This document shows positions 1 to 7,673 of a stretch of DNA of 64,000 nt, piece by piece. The DNA is from DSVZ01 sp037439785. GTDB taxonomy: Bacteria > Verrucomicrobiota > Verrucomicrobiia > Limisphaerales > J093. The notes below the pieces were generated by a model that had not been told where the DNA came from, ran no database searches, and was given only the letters and a program-made list of their open reading frames with translations. Each line of letters opens with the position of its first letter. Position 1 is the first letter of the stretch. Made by a program: the position numbers and the translations under genes. The stretch spans positions 1 through 64,000 of the forward strand of contig JBBIVJ010000006.1 of NCBI GenBank assembly GCA_037439785.1. Reading direction: 5' to 3'.

Positions 1-59
1 CTATCCGCCCCGAACCGTTTCCGGTTTGGGATTGCCCCCGGTCCAAGGCGGCCCAAACT
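1..59 (+). CRISPR. Right end of a type II-C CRISPR array: partial spacer and terminal repeat
   Basis: A repeat unit of about 36 nt occupies roughly 24-59. It begins GTTTGGG and ends CCCAAAC, so its two ends are complementary, as in type II-C repeats such as that of Neisseria meningitidis. Bases 1-23 would then be the 3' part of the last spacer, with the rest of the array off the left edge. The repeat identity rests on pairing: 33-54 is perfectly complementary to 117-138 in the tracrRNA, and 24-31 pairs with 142-149 using two G-U pairs. Only one repeat copy is visible, so the exact ends and the spacer length cannot be confirmed here. Confidence 0.75.
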
Positions 60-74
60 TGGTTGACGCGGGGA

Positions 75-103
75 TTGACGGGCGCCAGATCGCGGGATAG
101 AAC
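75..103 (+). promoter_or_regulatory. Promoter of the tracrRNA gene
   Basis: A -35 box TTGACG (75-80) and a -10 box TAGAAC (98-103) are separated by exactly 17 nt. The predicted start near 110 lies just before the anti-repeat at 117. A second TTGACG at 63-68 is too far from the -10 box. This is a sequence match only, but its position relative to the tracrRNA is what the model requires. Confidence 0.6.
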
Positions 104-109
104 CTTGGC

Positions 110-253
110 CGGGATCGGGCCGCCTTGGACCGGGGGCACCATCTCAAATATGCTGACCAACCTGCGGCACTGAGAGGACTGGGCAACCAGAGCCTGCACC
201 CGCAGGAAGCGAGGTCTTGGCCGGTGCTGACGAAAGTCAGTGCCGGCCTTTTT
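110..253 (+). ncRNA. tracrRNA for Cas9
   Basis: This trans-activating RNA pairs with CRISPR repeats in pre-crRNA and holds the mature guide in Cas9. Its anti-repeat spans 117-149. Bases 117-138 pair perfectly with repeat bases 33-54. After an asymmetric internal loop (ACCA against TT), bases 142-149 pair with repeat bases 24-31. Downstream are a small hairpin with a GCAA tetraloop (179-190), a second hairpin CCTGC/GCAGG (193-206) and a 13-bp terminal hairpin with a GAAA loop followed by five T (219-253). Anti-repeat, internal loop and two or three hairpins ending in a terminator are the normal layout of a II-C tracrRNA. The gene lies on the plus strand, beyond the 3' end of the oppositely transcribed cas operon. 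Confidence 0.85.
219..253 (+). terminator. Intrinsic terminator of the tracrRNA
   Basis: Arms 219-231 and 236-248 form a 13-bp stem with two G-U pairs, closed by a GAAA tetraloop and followed directly by TTTTT at 249-253. This fixes both the strand and the 3' end of the tracrRNA. Confidence 0.85.
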
Positions 254-257
254 CTTC

Positions 258-340
258 GGGCCGGGGTCCCGCGTGTGCCCCTGTGGGAGGTTATTCCCCA
301 ATGAACCCGCGTTCGGCGGGCACACGCGGGACCCCGGCCC
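258..340. repeat. Perfect 23-bp inverted repeat with 37-nt loop
   Basis: Bases 258-280 are the exact reverse complement of 318-340. The 37-nt loop contains a further small hairpin (TGGG...CCCA). No flanking target duplication is obvious and there is no transposase. TTTT follows a few bases after the right arm, so a rightward transcript could end here. The arms do not match the CRISPR repeat. It may be a small structured RNA, a terminator-like element or a tiny mobile-element remnant. The rest of the stretch up to cas2 (341-496) holds only short GC hairpins and no credible gene. Confidence 0.7.
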
Positions 341-496
341 GATTTTGCGTGTTCGGCTCGGCGGAAAGCCCCGGCACACCTTCCGGGGGATCATCCCTGA
401 GGCTCCGAGGTGTTGTGTTCCGCCGCGCGCGCCAGACCGCTGCCCTGCCGGTGTCGGGTCGGTGGTTGGACGGCCCGCTTGGGGGCGAACCTTCGG

Positions 497-1073
497 TCAA
501 AGGAACACCAATTGCTCCGGGGGCTTTTCGGCCCCGGCTTTTTTCTGGCTGCGCATGACCAGCATTCGGCCCCATTGGGCGTCGGAGATCACCAGACTGC
601 GCACCTCGCCCTTCGGGGGAATCATGGGCTTGAGCCGGCGCACCTGGGTTTCCACGCGGTCGGCGCTCCCGCAGGGGCGGGCGTACACGCTGAACTGAAC
701 CATGAAGTAACCCTCGCGGAGCAGGTCCTTGCGGAAGTTGGCAGCAGCTTTGCGCTCTTCCGGGGTTCCCACCGGTAGGTCAAAAAAAAACCAGCACCCA
801 GGCCATACGGTATTTACTGGCCACCGGATCGCGTCCTTGTTTGCCGCGGTTGCGGCGGCGGGGAGGTTCGGCGGCGGCCGAGAATTCCAGTTGAAACGGG
901 CCAGCGTCGTCCGTGTCGCTGTCAAAGTCATCCCCGTCTGCCTCCGCTGCGGACGGCGGGGTGCGGTCGAGAAGGGGGAAAAGCGTCTCGGGGTCCGCCC
1001 CCGACGGTGTGCTTGCTGGGCGACGTCCGGACGAACGGTGTCCCGGCGATGCGTTCTGTTCGTGCTGGTTCAC
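497..1073 (-). CDS. cas2: CRISPR-associated endonuclease Cas2 with N-terminal extension, frame broken at an A9 run
   Basis: Cas2 is the structural partner of Cas1 in spacer integration. The conserved core reads FFDLPVGTPEERKAA, then LLREGYFMVQFSVYARPCG, and ends at 497. Two frames must be joined. The natural core start (ATG at 806, then AWVLVFF) is one base out of frame with DLPVGT across nine A on the plus strand (782-790). With eight A they fuse exactly. In the upstream frame an open stretch runs back to a GTG at 1073 that overlaps the cas1 TGA as GTGA, the signature of translational coupling. The repaired product is about 191 residues: roughly 89 residues rich in Asp/Glu then Arg/Lys, then the ~100-residue core. 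Without repair, the out-of-frame ATG at 931 gives an implausible N-terminus. The extra base could be a homopolymer sequencing error, a mutation or a slippage site. Confidence 0.8.
517..544 (+). terminator. Possible plus-strand terminator inside the 3' end of cas2
   Basis: A 6-bp stem CCGGGG (517-522)/CCCCGG (532-537) with a 9-nt loop is followed by C and six T. Read on the plus strand it resembles an intrinsic terminator that could stop read-through from the tracrRNA side before it runs into the cas operon. The same bases encode lysine-rich Cas2 C-terminal residues, so the T run may be coincidental. Confidence 0.3.
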
Positions 1074-2140
1074 GACACCAGGGGGATCTTCAAGGGCAAG
1101 GGGACACGCGCCAGGGCGGCGGAGGCGAAGCTCTGGACGTACAGGTCCACGGCGCCCAGCAGCCGTACCTTTGCCCGGCCCATCGGGACTTCTAGGGTCA
1201 ACACCTTCACCACCTGGCGCATCCATTCCTGCATCGGGCGCGGGCCGTCGCGAAGAAACTGGCGGAGTTCCCGGTCCACAAACGGTCGCAAGGGTTCGAC
1301 CAGGTCATCCGCCAGGGCAAAGCTGCCGGCCTTGGGCACATGGGCGATACCCAGGGCCGCGATGAAGCCGTGAGCCGCCAAAGAGCGCAGGACGGCCGTA
1401 CGGATGATGGCGTAGCCGTAGTCCAGCATGCCGTTGATGCCGGTGCGGGTGCCGGGTACGCGCCGGGTTTCGTTCGTTTGCTGTCGGTCGCTCAGGCGGG
1501 GCAGGAGGTGTTTCCAGTAGTGGCGGGCGGCGCGGGACTCGCAGGCGTCGGGCGTGTCGGCATGCAAACCGGTGCGCTTCGCGGGAGTAATGGCAGCCAG
1601 GGAAATCTTTCGGGGGGGACGTGCGCCAAGCACGTGGTTATCAGGTCCCAGGCGGGCCAATTCGTCAACTTCAGGAGCCTGCACCTTGCCGGAGCCGGAG
1701 GGGGCAATGGCATCGCCCTTGGCGCACCGCTCCGCGATTTCGGCCAGGACAGCGTGGGCCCGCTTGAGGTGAGCAAGGTTGGCGGCCTGGTTGCGGATTT
1801 TGGCGGTGATGATCTGCCGCCACATGGCCTGCTTCCAATCCGGCGTCCACTCGATCTGACGCCGGAGCAGTTCGGTGTTGGTGGCGCGGTAATAGGGGAG
1901 GGTGAGGGCGCACGGCTCGAACTTTTCGTTGCAGACGATGAGCAGAACATTCAGCTCGGCCATGCGGCGGAGGGCGCCGGCCGTGATGGTAAGGTCAGGC
2001 GCGGCGGAGACGATCACTGCCACGTCGGCCAGCGGGATGGTCCGCTCGATGCCCTGCTCGCGGTCTTCAACGTGAAGCTGGTCCAGCTTCACCCGCACCC
2101 GAAGGTTTGGACTGAGCAGATGGAGGATGTGGAAGCTCAT
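1070..2140 (-). CDS. cas1: CRISPR-associated endonuclease Cas1 (type II)
   Basis: Cas1 is the integrase that inserts new spacers, acting as a complex with Cas2. The 356-residue protein opens with SFHILHLLSPN, a typical Cas1 first strand, and has the metal-site residues expected for the family: Glu201 in ESRAARHYW, His267 in GIAHVPKAG and the acidic cluster D278-D279-E282 in ADDLVEPLRP. The ATG at 2140 is supported by that conserved N-terminus. The gene therefore starts 74 nt inside the cas9 3' end, and its TGA overlaps the proposed cas2 GTG. The compact arrangement indicates one cas9-cas1-cas2 transcript. No csn2 or cas4 is present, which fits subtype II-C. Confidence 0.95.
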   Translation of the reverse strand: MSFHILHLLSPNLRVRVKLDQLHVEDREQGIERTIPLADVAVIVSAAPDLTITAGALRRMAELNVLLIVCNEKFEPCALTLPYYRATNTELLRRQIEWTPDWKQAMWRQIITAKIRNQAANLAHLKRAHAVLAEIAERCAKGDAIAPSGSGKVQAPEVDELARLGPDNHVLGARPPRKISLAAITPAKRTGLHADTPDACESRAARHYWKHLLPRLSDRQQTNETRRVPGTRTGINGMLDYGYAIIRTAVLRSLAAHGFIAALGIAHVPKAGSFALADDLVEPLRPFVDRELRQFLRDGPRPMQEWMRQVVKVLTLEVPMGRAKVRLLGAVDLYVQSFASAALARVPLPLKIPLVS

Positions 2141-5100
2141 GGCCGATGCAGCGGATAAAGTCTGGCCAAGTTAGCTGAAGTGCCTTCTTCGGCATGTTGA
2201 AGGCGACCATTGCATCTTCCGTGTTCGCAACGTGGCATGGCAATAGTTTGATTCTCTCCTGTCCTGTCACTAGGACGCGATATTTGCCAGCCGGCCAGCC
2301 GGCAGAAGAAGGCTTCTTTGTTTCTACTAGCATCCCACGACGGATGATTGCCACCGGCTTGCTGCCCGCCAGAATGGGTTTTTCTGGCGGAACAGCGTCC
2401 CCTTTCCAGAACGGCACAAACACCGGCACAAAGCTTTTGCCGTCTGCGCTGAGGTGGATGCGTACCTCCTTGAAGCCGGTGCGCTTGACGTATCCCGGCG
2501 TGCCGGGGCTGAAGGGCCTGACCGCCGTGTCGTCCTTGACCGATATGAGCTTCACGCTGCGGATGGGGATTTTGACCGTCTCCGGCCACTGGAACTCCGT
2601 CGAGCCGGAACGCCTGGTTGCTTCCCGCCAGTGCTGGAAATGCGCGAAGCAGAGCCGGGAGGTGAAGCTTCCGGGGATGCAGCCCTTCGTGCGTTTCAAC
2701 TCGGCGTCCAGGTCCGCGGCCTTCTCCTCCTCGTAGCGCGCCCAGGCGGCCTGGCAGTAGGCGGAGAATTTCGGCGGCCAGATGTCTTTGAGGTTTTTCG
2801 GTGTCAGGGTGGTGAAGACCTCGCGGGCCACGTACGTGTCCGGGGCTTTCTTGCCGTAGATGGTCGTGGCGTAGGCGACCTGGTGCGGGCTGCGGGAGAC
2901 ATGATGCTGCACGACCACACGCCCCATCCACGCCTTGCACACCTCGCGCATCGCACCCTCGCGCGGGAAGACCGGGTTGAATGCCAGGCTGCGCCGGGTG
3001 CGCTCGTCCACCTTCCACCAACCGTGCTCGCCGGTTTCGGGGTCGGTGGCGCCGACGGTGCGGTGGGCCAGCCAGGGGAGGGTACAGGCGATGACCATCG
3101 CGTCCAGCGCGTGATGCCGCAGGTCGCCCCGGTTTTTCTGCTGCAATTGCTCGCGCTCAGCGTCCGTCAGGTCATCCCACCGCTTGCCCTCGGGCAGGGG
3201 ATGCAGAATCTGGTTCAATCCCCAGGCCTGGCGCAGGCGGCTGGTGAGCGGGCCGTTGGTGACCTGGAAGCTCGAGGAAGGCCGGTTGCCCTTGACGATG
3301 GTGGGGTCGCGGCCGTCTTCCCCGGTCCAGCCCAGTTGGATCAACGCCACGTGACGCACGACCCGCGCGATGTAGGCCGTGTGCTGGATGTCCGCCTTTT
3401 GCCCGATCAGTTCCTCGGCCTTGTCGCTCAGGAAAATCTCCAGCTTGCGGCCCTTGAAGCATTTCTCGGCGTTGTCACGCAACTGCGGCCATTTCTCGGT
3501 GTGGCCGAAGGCCTGGAAGGGCGTGCGGTCGCCCTTGAGCTCGCGGTTGCAGCGCACGTGGCCGATGGTCAGGTTGTAGAACTCGTTGCAGTCCACCACG
3601 GACCGGGGCACCAGGTGCTCGATGTCGGCCTCGCCGTTGAGCAACTGCTCCTGGCTGATCTTGTCGCCGCAGAACGGGCAGGTGCTCTGAGTCTCCTTCC
3701 AAAGCCGGTAGCGCAGGATGGCGTTGCGCGAGGTGCTGGCCCCGCGGCCGGCCAGTTCCTGCCGGATGGACTCGCGCTCGTCCCGGTTTTCCTTGATCCG
3801 TTTTTGCAACTCCCGCTTGTTCTTTTCGCTCAACGCCAGGCTGCGCACGGCTTCCAGCACGATGAGGTCCGGCTTGCCGTGCTGCCGGACCAGCTTTTCG
3901 AGCAGGCGCGAAAACAGCACCAGCCGATGCCGGACCAGCGGGTGCTTGATGTCGGCCAGGTAACGCTCCAGCGCGCGTTGCGGGCTTTCGTCGGGCCGGC
4001 GCAGCAACGGCTGGGGCGGGTCGAAGCGCACACCGCGCTCCAACTGCTCGCGAATCATCTTCAAGGTGGACGAGGCGTAGCGCGCCCGACCGGCACCGGT
4101 CTGGGGGGTCAACGGCTGCTGGCCCTCGACGAGCTTGTAGCGCGAGGCGAATTCCTTTTCCCATTTCTGGAGCAGGCGAAGTGTGATTTTCACCCGGCCG
4201 GGAGCCTCCACCGTTGCCGAGGTCTTCGACTTCTTCCGGCGACGCGAGCTCTCCCAGATTTCCCGCAGGCGGGCCTGGGCCTGCGGGTCGGGCGCGACCA
4301 GGGCGCCGGTGTTGCGGTCAATGACGCGGAAGTTCATGACCGCCAGTTCCCACTGGGCCTGCTGAAAGGCCTGCTTGTTCTTGCGCACCACGTGCCGCGG
4401 GCGGCCGTGCCCATCCAGCGGCCGCAAGGCGTCGAGGGCCGGATCGCGGTTGTCGAAGCGGGGCCACTTGAGACCGAGCACGCCGGGGTTGCGCGCCCCG
4501 GAACGCTTGAAATAGACGTGGTGCCCCTTGACCTTGCGAGTATCGCCGTAGAGCAGCCAGTCGGCCTTTTCGCCAAGCAGCGGGTAGCGGGCGGCCTGGG
4601 CGGCGACGATGGCGCGGAATTCCCCTTCCACCAGCTCGCGGGGCCAGACCTCCCGCCGTTGCGGCAGGCCGCGGCTGGCGCGCCGGGCCAGCAGTTGGCA
4701 GGGCAGTTTGCAGCCCTCGTGCTCCATTTCCTGGCGCAGCGCCGACATCCGGGAGCGGATTTCGCCCTCCTCCTTCTTTCGCGCCTCCGCCTCCCTGCCC
4801 TCGAAGTCGCCCTTGCCCCAGGGGACCTCCGCCAGGTAACCGCGCCGGCGAAACAGGTGGGTCAGGGCGGTGAACAGTTCCTCGGGCCGGAGCGGCTGTC
4901 CGGCGGCAGCGGCCACCCGCAGGGCCACCGGATCGCGGAGGGAGTCAAAGCCGGGCCCGGGCACCCAGCCGCCCCGGGGGTTCTGCACCCAGGCCGACTC
5001 GGGCAGGGGAAGCAGCTCATGCCTGTCCCGTCGGGGGTCGTGGCGCTCGACCAGCCGGAGGCCGAGCCGCGCGGCCAGTTCTCGGGCGAACCATTGGCGG

Positions 5101-5309
5101 CGGTATTTCTTGCTCCGCAGCGTGCGGCGCTGGCGGCGGAGATTGCGGCGGGAGTCCAGTTTGGCAGTCTCCTCCGGGCAGATGAGCACGCCCACATCCA
5201 GGAAATGATCGCCCCGCCGCACGGCCCAGCCGATGGAGCCGGTGCCGAGGTCGAAGCCGAAGACCAGGCGTTGGACAAAGTGGGCAAGGGGAGAGCGGGG
5301 GATGATCAT
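2067..5309 (-). CDS. cas9: CRISPR-associated RNA-guided endonuclease Cas9, type II-C
   Basis: Cas9 cuts DNA matched by a crRNA:tracrRNA guide. From the ATG at 5309 the protein has 1,080 residues, the compact II-C size. RuvC-I is FGFDLGTGSIGWAV with catalytic Asp20, followed by an Arg-rich bridge helix at about 51-78. RuvC-II is LIVLEAV with Glu486. The HNH domain has a CPFC knuckle (Cys544/Cys547), Asp562-Ile-Glu-His565 and Asn588 in RCNRELKG. RuvC-III is HHALDA with His733 and Asp736. All catalytic residues are present, so both nuclease sites look intact. The C-terminal third (WED and PAM-interacting region) is less conserved. The start at 5309 is preferred over longer forms because it lies just before RuvC-I. 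The 3' end overlaps cas1 by 74 nt in another frame. Confidence 0.97.
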   Translation of the reverse strand: MIIPRSPLAHFVQRLVFGFDLGTGSIGWAVRRGDHFLDVGVLICPEETAKLDSRRNLRRQRRTLRSKKYRRQWFARELAARLGLRLVERHDPRRDRHELLPLPESAWVQNPRGGWVPGPGFDSLRDPVALRVAAAAGQPLRPEELFTALTHLFRRRGYLAEVPWGKGDFEGREAEARKKEEGEIRSRMSALRQEMEHEGCKLPCQLLARRASRGLPQRREVWPRELVEGEFRAIVAAQAARYPLLGEKADWLLYGDTRKVKGHHVYFKRSGARNPGVLGLKWPRFDNRDPALDALRPLDGHGRPRHVVRKNKQAFQQAQWELAVMNFRVIDRNTGALVAPDPQAQARLREIWESSRRRKKSKTSATVEAPGRVKITLRLLQKWEKEFASRYKLVEGQQPLTPQTGAGRARYASSTLKMIREQLERGVRFDPPQPLLRRPDESPQRALERYLADIKHPLVRHRLVLFSRLLEKLVRQHGKPDLIVLEAVRSLALSEKNKRELQKRIKENRDERESIRQELAGRGASTSRNAILRYRLWKETQSTCPFCGDKISQEQLLNGEADIEHLVPRSVVDCNEFYNLTIGHVRCNRELKGDRTPFQAFGHTEKWPQLRDNAEKCFKGRKLEIFLSDKAEELIGQKADIQHTAYIARVVRHVALIQLGWTGEDGRDPTIVKGNRPSSSFQVTNGPLTSRLRQAWGLNQILHPLPEGKRWDDLTDAEREQLQQKNRGDLRHHALDAMVIACTLPWLAHRTVGATDPETGEHGWWKVDERTRRSLAFNPVFPREGAMREVCKAWMGRVVVQHHVSRSPHQVAYATTIYGKKAPDTYVAREVFTTLTPKNLKDIWPPKFSAYCQAAWARYEEEKAADLDAELKRTKGCIPGSFTSRLCFAHFQHWREATRRSGSTEFQWPETVKIPIRSVKLISVKDDTAVRPFSPGTPGYVKRTGFKEVRIHLSADGKSFVPVFVPFWKGDAVPPEKPILAGSKPVAIIRRGMLVETKKPSSAGWPAGKYRVLVTGQERIKLLPCHVANTEDAMVAFNMPKKALQLTWPDFIRCIGHELPHPPSAQSKPSGAGEAGPASR

Positions 5310-5337
5310 GGCGTTGAACAGGCGTGTTTTGCCGGGA

Positions 5338-5366
5338 TGAATAGCCCCAAAATGCCGGGCTGACAA
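5338..5366 (-). promoter_or_regulatory. Likely promoter of the cas9-cas1-cas2 operon
   Basis: On the minus strand TTGTCA (5361-5366) and TATTCA (5338-5343) are spaced by 17 nt, giving a start about 22 nt upstream of the cas9 ATG. The -35 box is good and the -10 box is weak. The 125-nt gap after the protease gene is otherwise featureless. Confidence 0.4.
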
Positions 5367-5433
5367 TGACCCGTGGCGGGGCCGCGTGGACGGACGCAGC
5401 GGCGGGCGCGACTGCCCCGGGTACCGATGCCAC

Positions 5434-6510
5434 TTACTCGAAGTGGAGCATCAACTCCGCTCCGACCCGCTCGACCGCGGTCAGCCGCGTGGGCCGGCAG
5501 GAGACCAGCCGGAAGAAGGCCGGGCCGGGCGGGGCCGGCAGGCGCAGCACCTGGCCCGGAAGGTCCACCGTGGCCGCCACGGTCTCGAACGGCCCGTCCA
5601 CGGCCGTGGCCATCTGCAACTCGGGCGGTTCGGGCGGCGCCGGGTTTTCGGCCATCACGGTTTCGATCCAGTCCCGGCGCGCGGTGATGCGGGAGGCATA
5701 CCAGGCGGCGGGCCGGGCTGTTTCCCCCGCCACGACCTGGACCCAGCCGGCGTCCTGGCGCTCGAAGAGGCCGGTCTTGTCAAACAACGCGGCAGAGAAG
5801 TCCGCGCCGTCGGCCTGGTAGCGGAACGGCCCGTCCACGGCCAGGGCGATGCCGGCCAGTTCCCAGCGGCCGTCGTGCCACACGAAGACGCCGCCGCCGG
5901 AATCGCCGCCGGTGAGCATGGCTTCATCGGCGCCGGCCGAGGCATCGAAGGTGCCGGCGAGGGCGTTGCTGGCAAAGCCGCCGTAGCTGGCCAGGGCGTG
6001 GACCAGATTGGTGCCCCAGCGCAGGGTGCCCGCCCCTCCGCCCCAGAGCCAGCCGGTCAGCCGGGTTTCGCCCAGCTCGTTGGTGACCACCACTTCGGCG
6101 CCGCGGGCGCGGCCGCGGCCGAAGAGCACGCAGGGCAGGCCCACTTCGTCCGTGCCGCTGAACAACGGGGCGAAGGTGGGAAACTCCCCGCAGACGCGCC
6201 ACAGGGCCAGGTCGCTTTCGGGGTCGAAGAACCGCGCGGTGGTGCGCCAGGGGCGGCCGGCGAAGTGAAAGTCCTCGCCCAGGCTGCCGCCCAGGTGACG
6301 AGCGGTCAGGAACCACTGCGGGGAGATGGGCGTGCCGGCGAAGCCGCGCCAGCTGCCCTGCCATTGCCAGCCGCTGTCGGCCAGGGCGCCCGTGGGCGGG
6401 GTGGTGTTGTGGGCCGGGTCGTCCGTGCCCAGGAAGATCATGGCGCGCGCCGTCACCACGCCCGCCGCCAGGGCGGGTGCCCAGGCCGGAAAGTGCGCGC
6501 GGGTTCTCAC
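5434..6510 (-). CDS. Secreted trypsin-like serine protease
   Basis: A 358-residue protein with a chymotrypsin-fold (S1-type) catalytic triad: His72 in FLTARHLGG, Asp100 in ESDLALWRV and Ser204 in GGDSGGGVFV. The N-terminus (Arg residues then an Ala-rich stretch) resembles a secretion signal, so the enzyme probably acts outside the cytoplasm. A C-terminal segment of about 90 residues after the protease core looks like a small beta-rich add-on. The start is a GTG, and an internal ATG at about residue 24 is an alternative. It is read in the same direction as cas9 but has no evident functional tie to it. The substrate is unknown. Confidence 0.8.
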   Translation of the reverse strand: MRTRAHFPAWAPALAAGVVTARAMIFLGTDDPAHNTTPPTGALADSGWQWQGSWRGFAGTPISPQWFLTARHLGGSLGEDFHFAGRPWRTTARFFDPESDLALWRVCGEFPTFAPLFSGTDEVGLPCVLFGRGRARGAEVVVTNELGETRLTGWLWGGGAGTLRWGTNLVHALASYGGFASNALAGTFDASAGADEAMLTGGDSGGGVFVWHDGRWELAGIALAVDGPFRYQADGADFSAALFDKTGLFERQDAGWVQVVAGETARPAAWYASRITARRDWIETVMAENPAPPEPPELQMATAVDGPFETVAATVDLPGQVLRLPAPPGPAFFRLVSCRPTRLTAVERVGAELMLHFE

Positions 6511-6584
6511 GGTTCGGGAACCGACCGGCCGGGAGGCTGCACCTCCGCCCTGACCCCGCTCCGCGGCCGGCGCGGGGTCAGGGT

Positions 6585-7673
6585 TCAGAGCCCCTGCAAG
6601 GCCTCGTCCATGGCGGCGTAAAGGGCGTCCATGGTGGCATCGGTCTCGTCGCCCATGTTCGAGATGCGGAAGGTGGTGCCCTTGATCTTGCCGTAGCCGC
6701 CGTCAATGAGAAAGCCGCGGTCCTTCACCCGTTTCTGGAACTCGGGCAAGTTGATGACCCGGCCGCCGGGTTTGGCGCCGCTGTTCACGCAGGTCAGCGT
6801 GTGCGACTCGTAGCCGGGCTCGGGGAAGAGGGTGAAGCCGTGGCGCGCGGCCCACTCGCGGGTCATGCGCGCCAGCCGGGCGTGGCGGGCGTAACGGGCC
6901 TCCAGCCCCTCGGTGAAGATGTCCTCCAGCTTGGACTCGAGCGCGTACACGTGGGCGATGCTCGGCGTGCTGGGCGTCATGTTTTGCTCCGCGTTTTTCT
7001 GGAACTCGACGAAGTCGAAGTAGTACCCCCGGTCCTTCACGGTGGCGGCCCTGGCCAGGGCGGCGGGCGAGCACACGAAAATGCTCATGCCCGGGGGCAG
7101 GGCCAGGGCCTTCTGGGTGCCGGCCAGCACCACGTCCACCCCCAGCTTGTCGAACTCGACCGGCACGGCGGTGAGCGAGCTGACGCAGTCCACGATGAAC
7201 ATCACGTCGGGGTACCTGGCCTTGAGGGCGGCGACCTCGGCCAGGGGCGACATGACGCCGGTGGAGGTTTCGTTGTGGATGAAGGTCAGGGCATCGAACT
7301 GGCCGGTGGCGAGCTTGGCGTCCACGGCCTCGGCACGGATGGGCGAGCCCCAGGGCACCTGCAGCGGCTCGGCCTCCTTGCCGCAGCGTTTGGCCACGTC
7401 AAACCACTTGTCCGAGAAGGCGCCGCACATGCAGTTGAGGACCTTTTTCGTGACCAGGTTGCGGATTGCCCCCTCCATCACGCCCCAGGCCGAGGAGGTG
7501 GACAGGAAGACCAGTTGCCGGGTGGACAACAGGGCCTGGAGCCGGGGCTGGATGCGGGCGTAGAGGTCTTTGAATCCCTGCCCGCGGTGCCCGATCATGG
7601 GCTGACAAAACGCGCGGAAGGTTTTCTCGCTGACCTCGACCGGGCCGGGGATGTGCAACTTGACGTGTGCCAT
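6585..7673 (-). CDS. Class V PLP aminotransferase (serine/alanine-glyoxylate type)
   Basis: A 362-residue fold-type I PLP enzyme of the serine-pyruvate/alanine-glyoxylate aminotransferase group. The start at 7673 gives the characteristic opening HVKLHIPGPVEVS. Upstream in-frame codons encode no conserved sequence. The cofactor lysine is Lys188 in GTQKALALPPG, and the preceding FIVDCVSS strand carries the Asp that binds the pyridine nitrogen. Members interconvert serine, alanine and glyoxylate, feeding one-carbon or photorespiration-like metabolism. Some relatives were annotated as the small subunit of a soluble hydrogenase, which is misleading. Exact substrates cannot be told from sequence. 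Confidence 0.88.
   Translation of the reverse strand: MAHVKLHIPGPVEVSEKTFRAFCQPMIGHRGQGFKDLYARIQPRLQALLSTRQLVFLSTSSAWGVMEGAIRNLVTKKVLNCMCGAFSDKWFDVAKRCGKEAEPLQVPWGSPIRAEAVDAKLATGQFDALTFIHNETSTGVMSPLAEVAALKARYPDVMFIVDCVSSLTAVPVEFDKLGVDVVLAGTQKALALPPGMSIFVCSPAALARAATVKDRGYYFDFVEFQKNAEQNMTPSTPSIAHVYALESKLEDIFTEGLEARYARHARLARMTREWAARHGFTLFPEPGYESHTLTCVNSGAKPGGRVINLPEFQKRVKDRGFLIDGGYGKIKGTTFRISNMGDETDATMDALYAAMDEALQGL

Noticed and set aside
33..139. The 22-bp inverted repeat read as a simple hairpin or mobile-element ends
   Set aside because: Its arms fit repeat and anti-repeat pairing, with a promoter and terminator exactly where a tracrRNA needs them.
217..698. Overlapping short open frames across the tracrRNA terminator and the inverted repeat
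   Set aside because: The frames run through RNA hairpins and a perfect inverted repeat, and overlap cas2 on the other strand.
497..931. cas2 starting at the ATG at 931 in the downstream frame
   Set aside because: That N-terminus is unlike any Cas2 and lacks the MAWVLVFF strand, which lies in the other frame across the A9 run.
2454..5363. A 969-codon open frame on the strand opposite cas9
   Set aside because: High GC leaves few stops on the opposite strand. The product has no conserved motif and cas9 is unambiguous.
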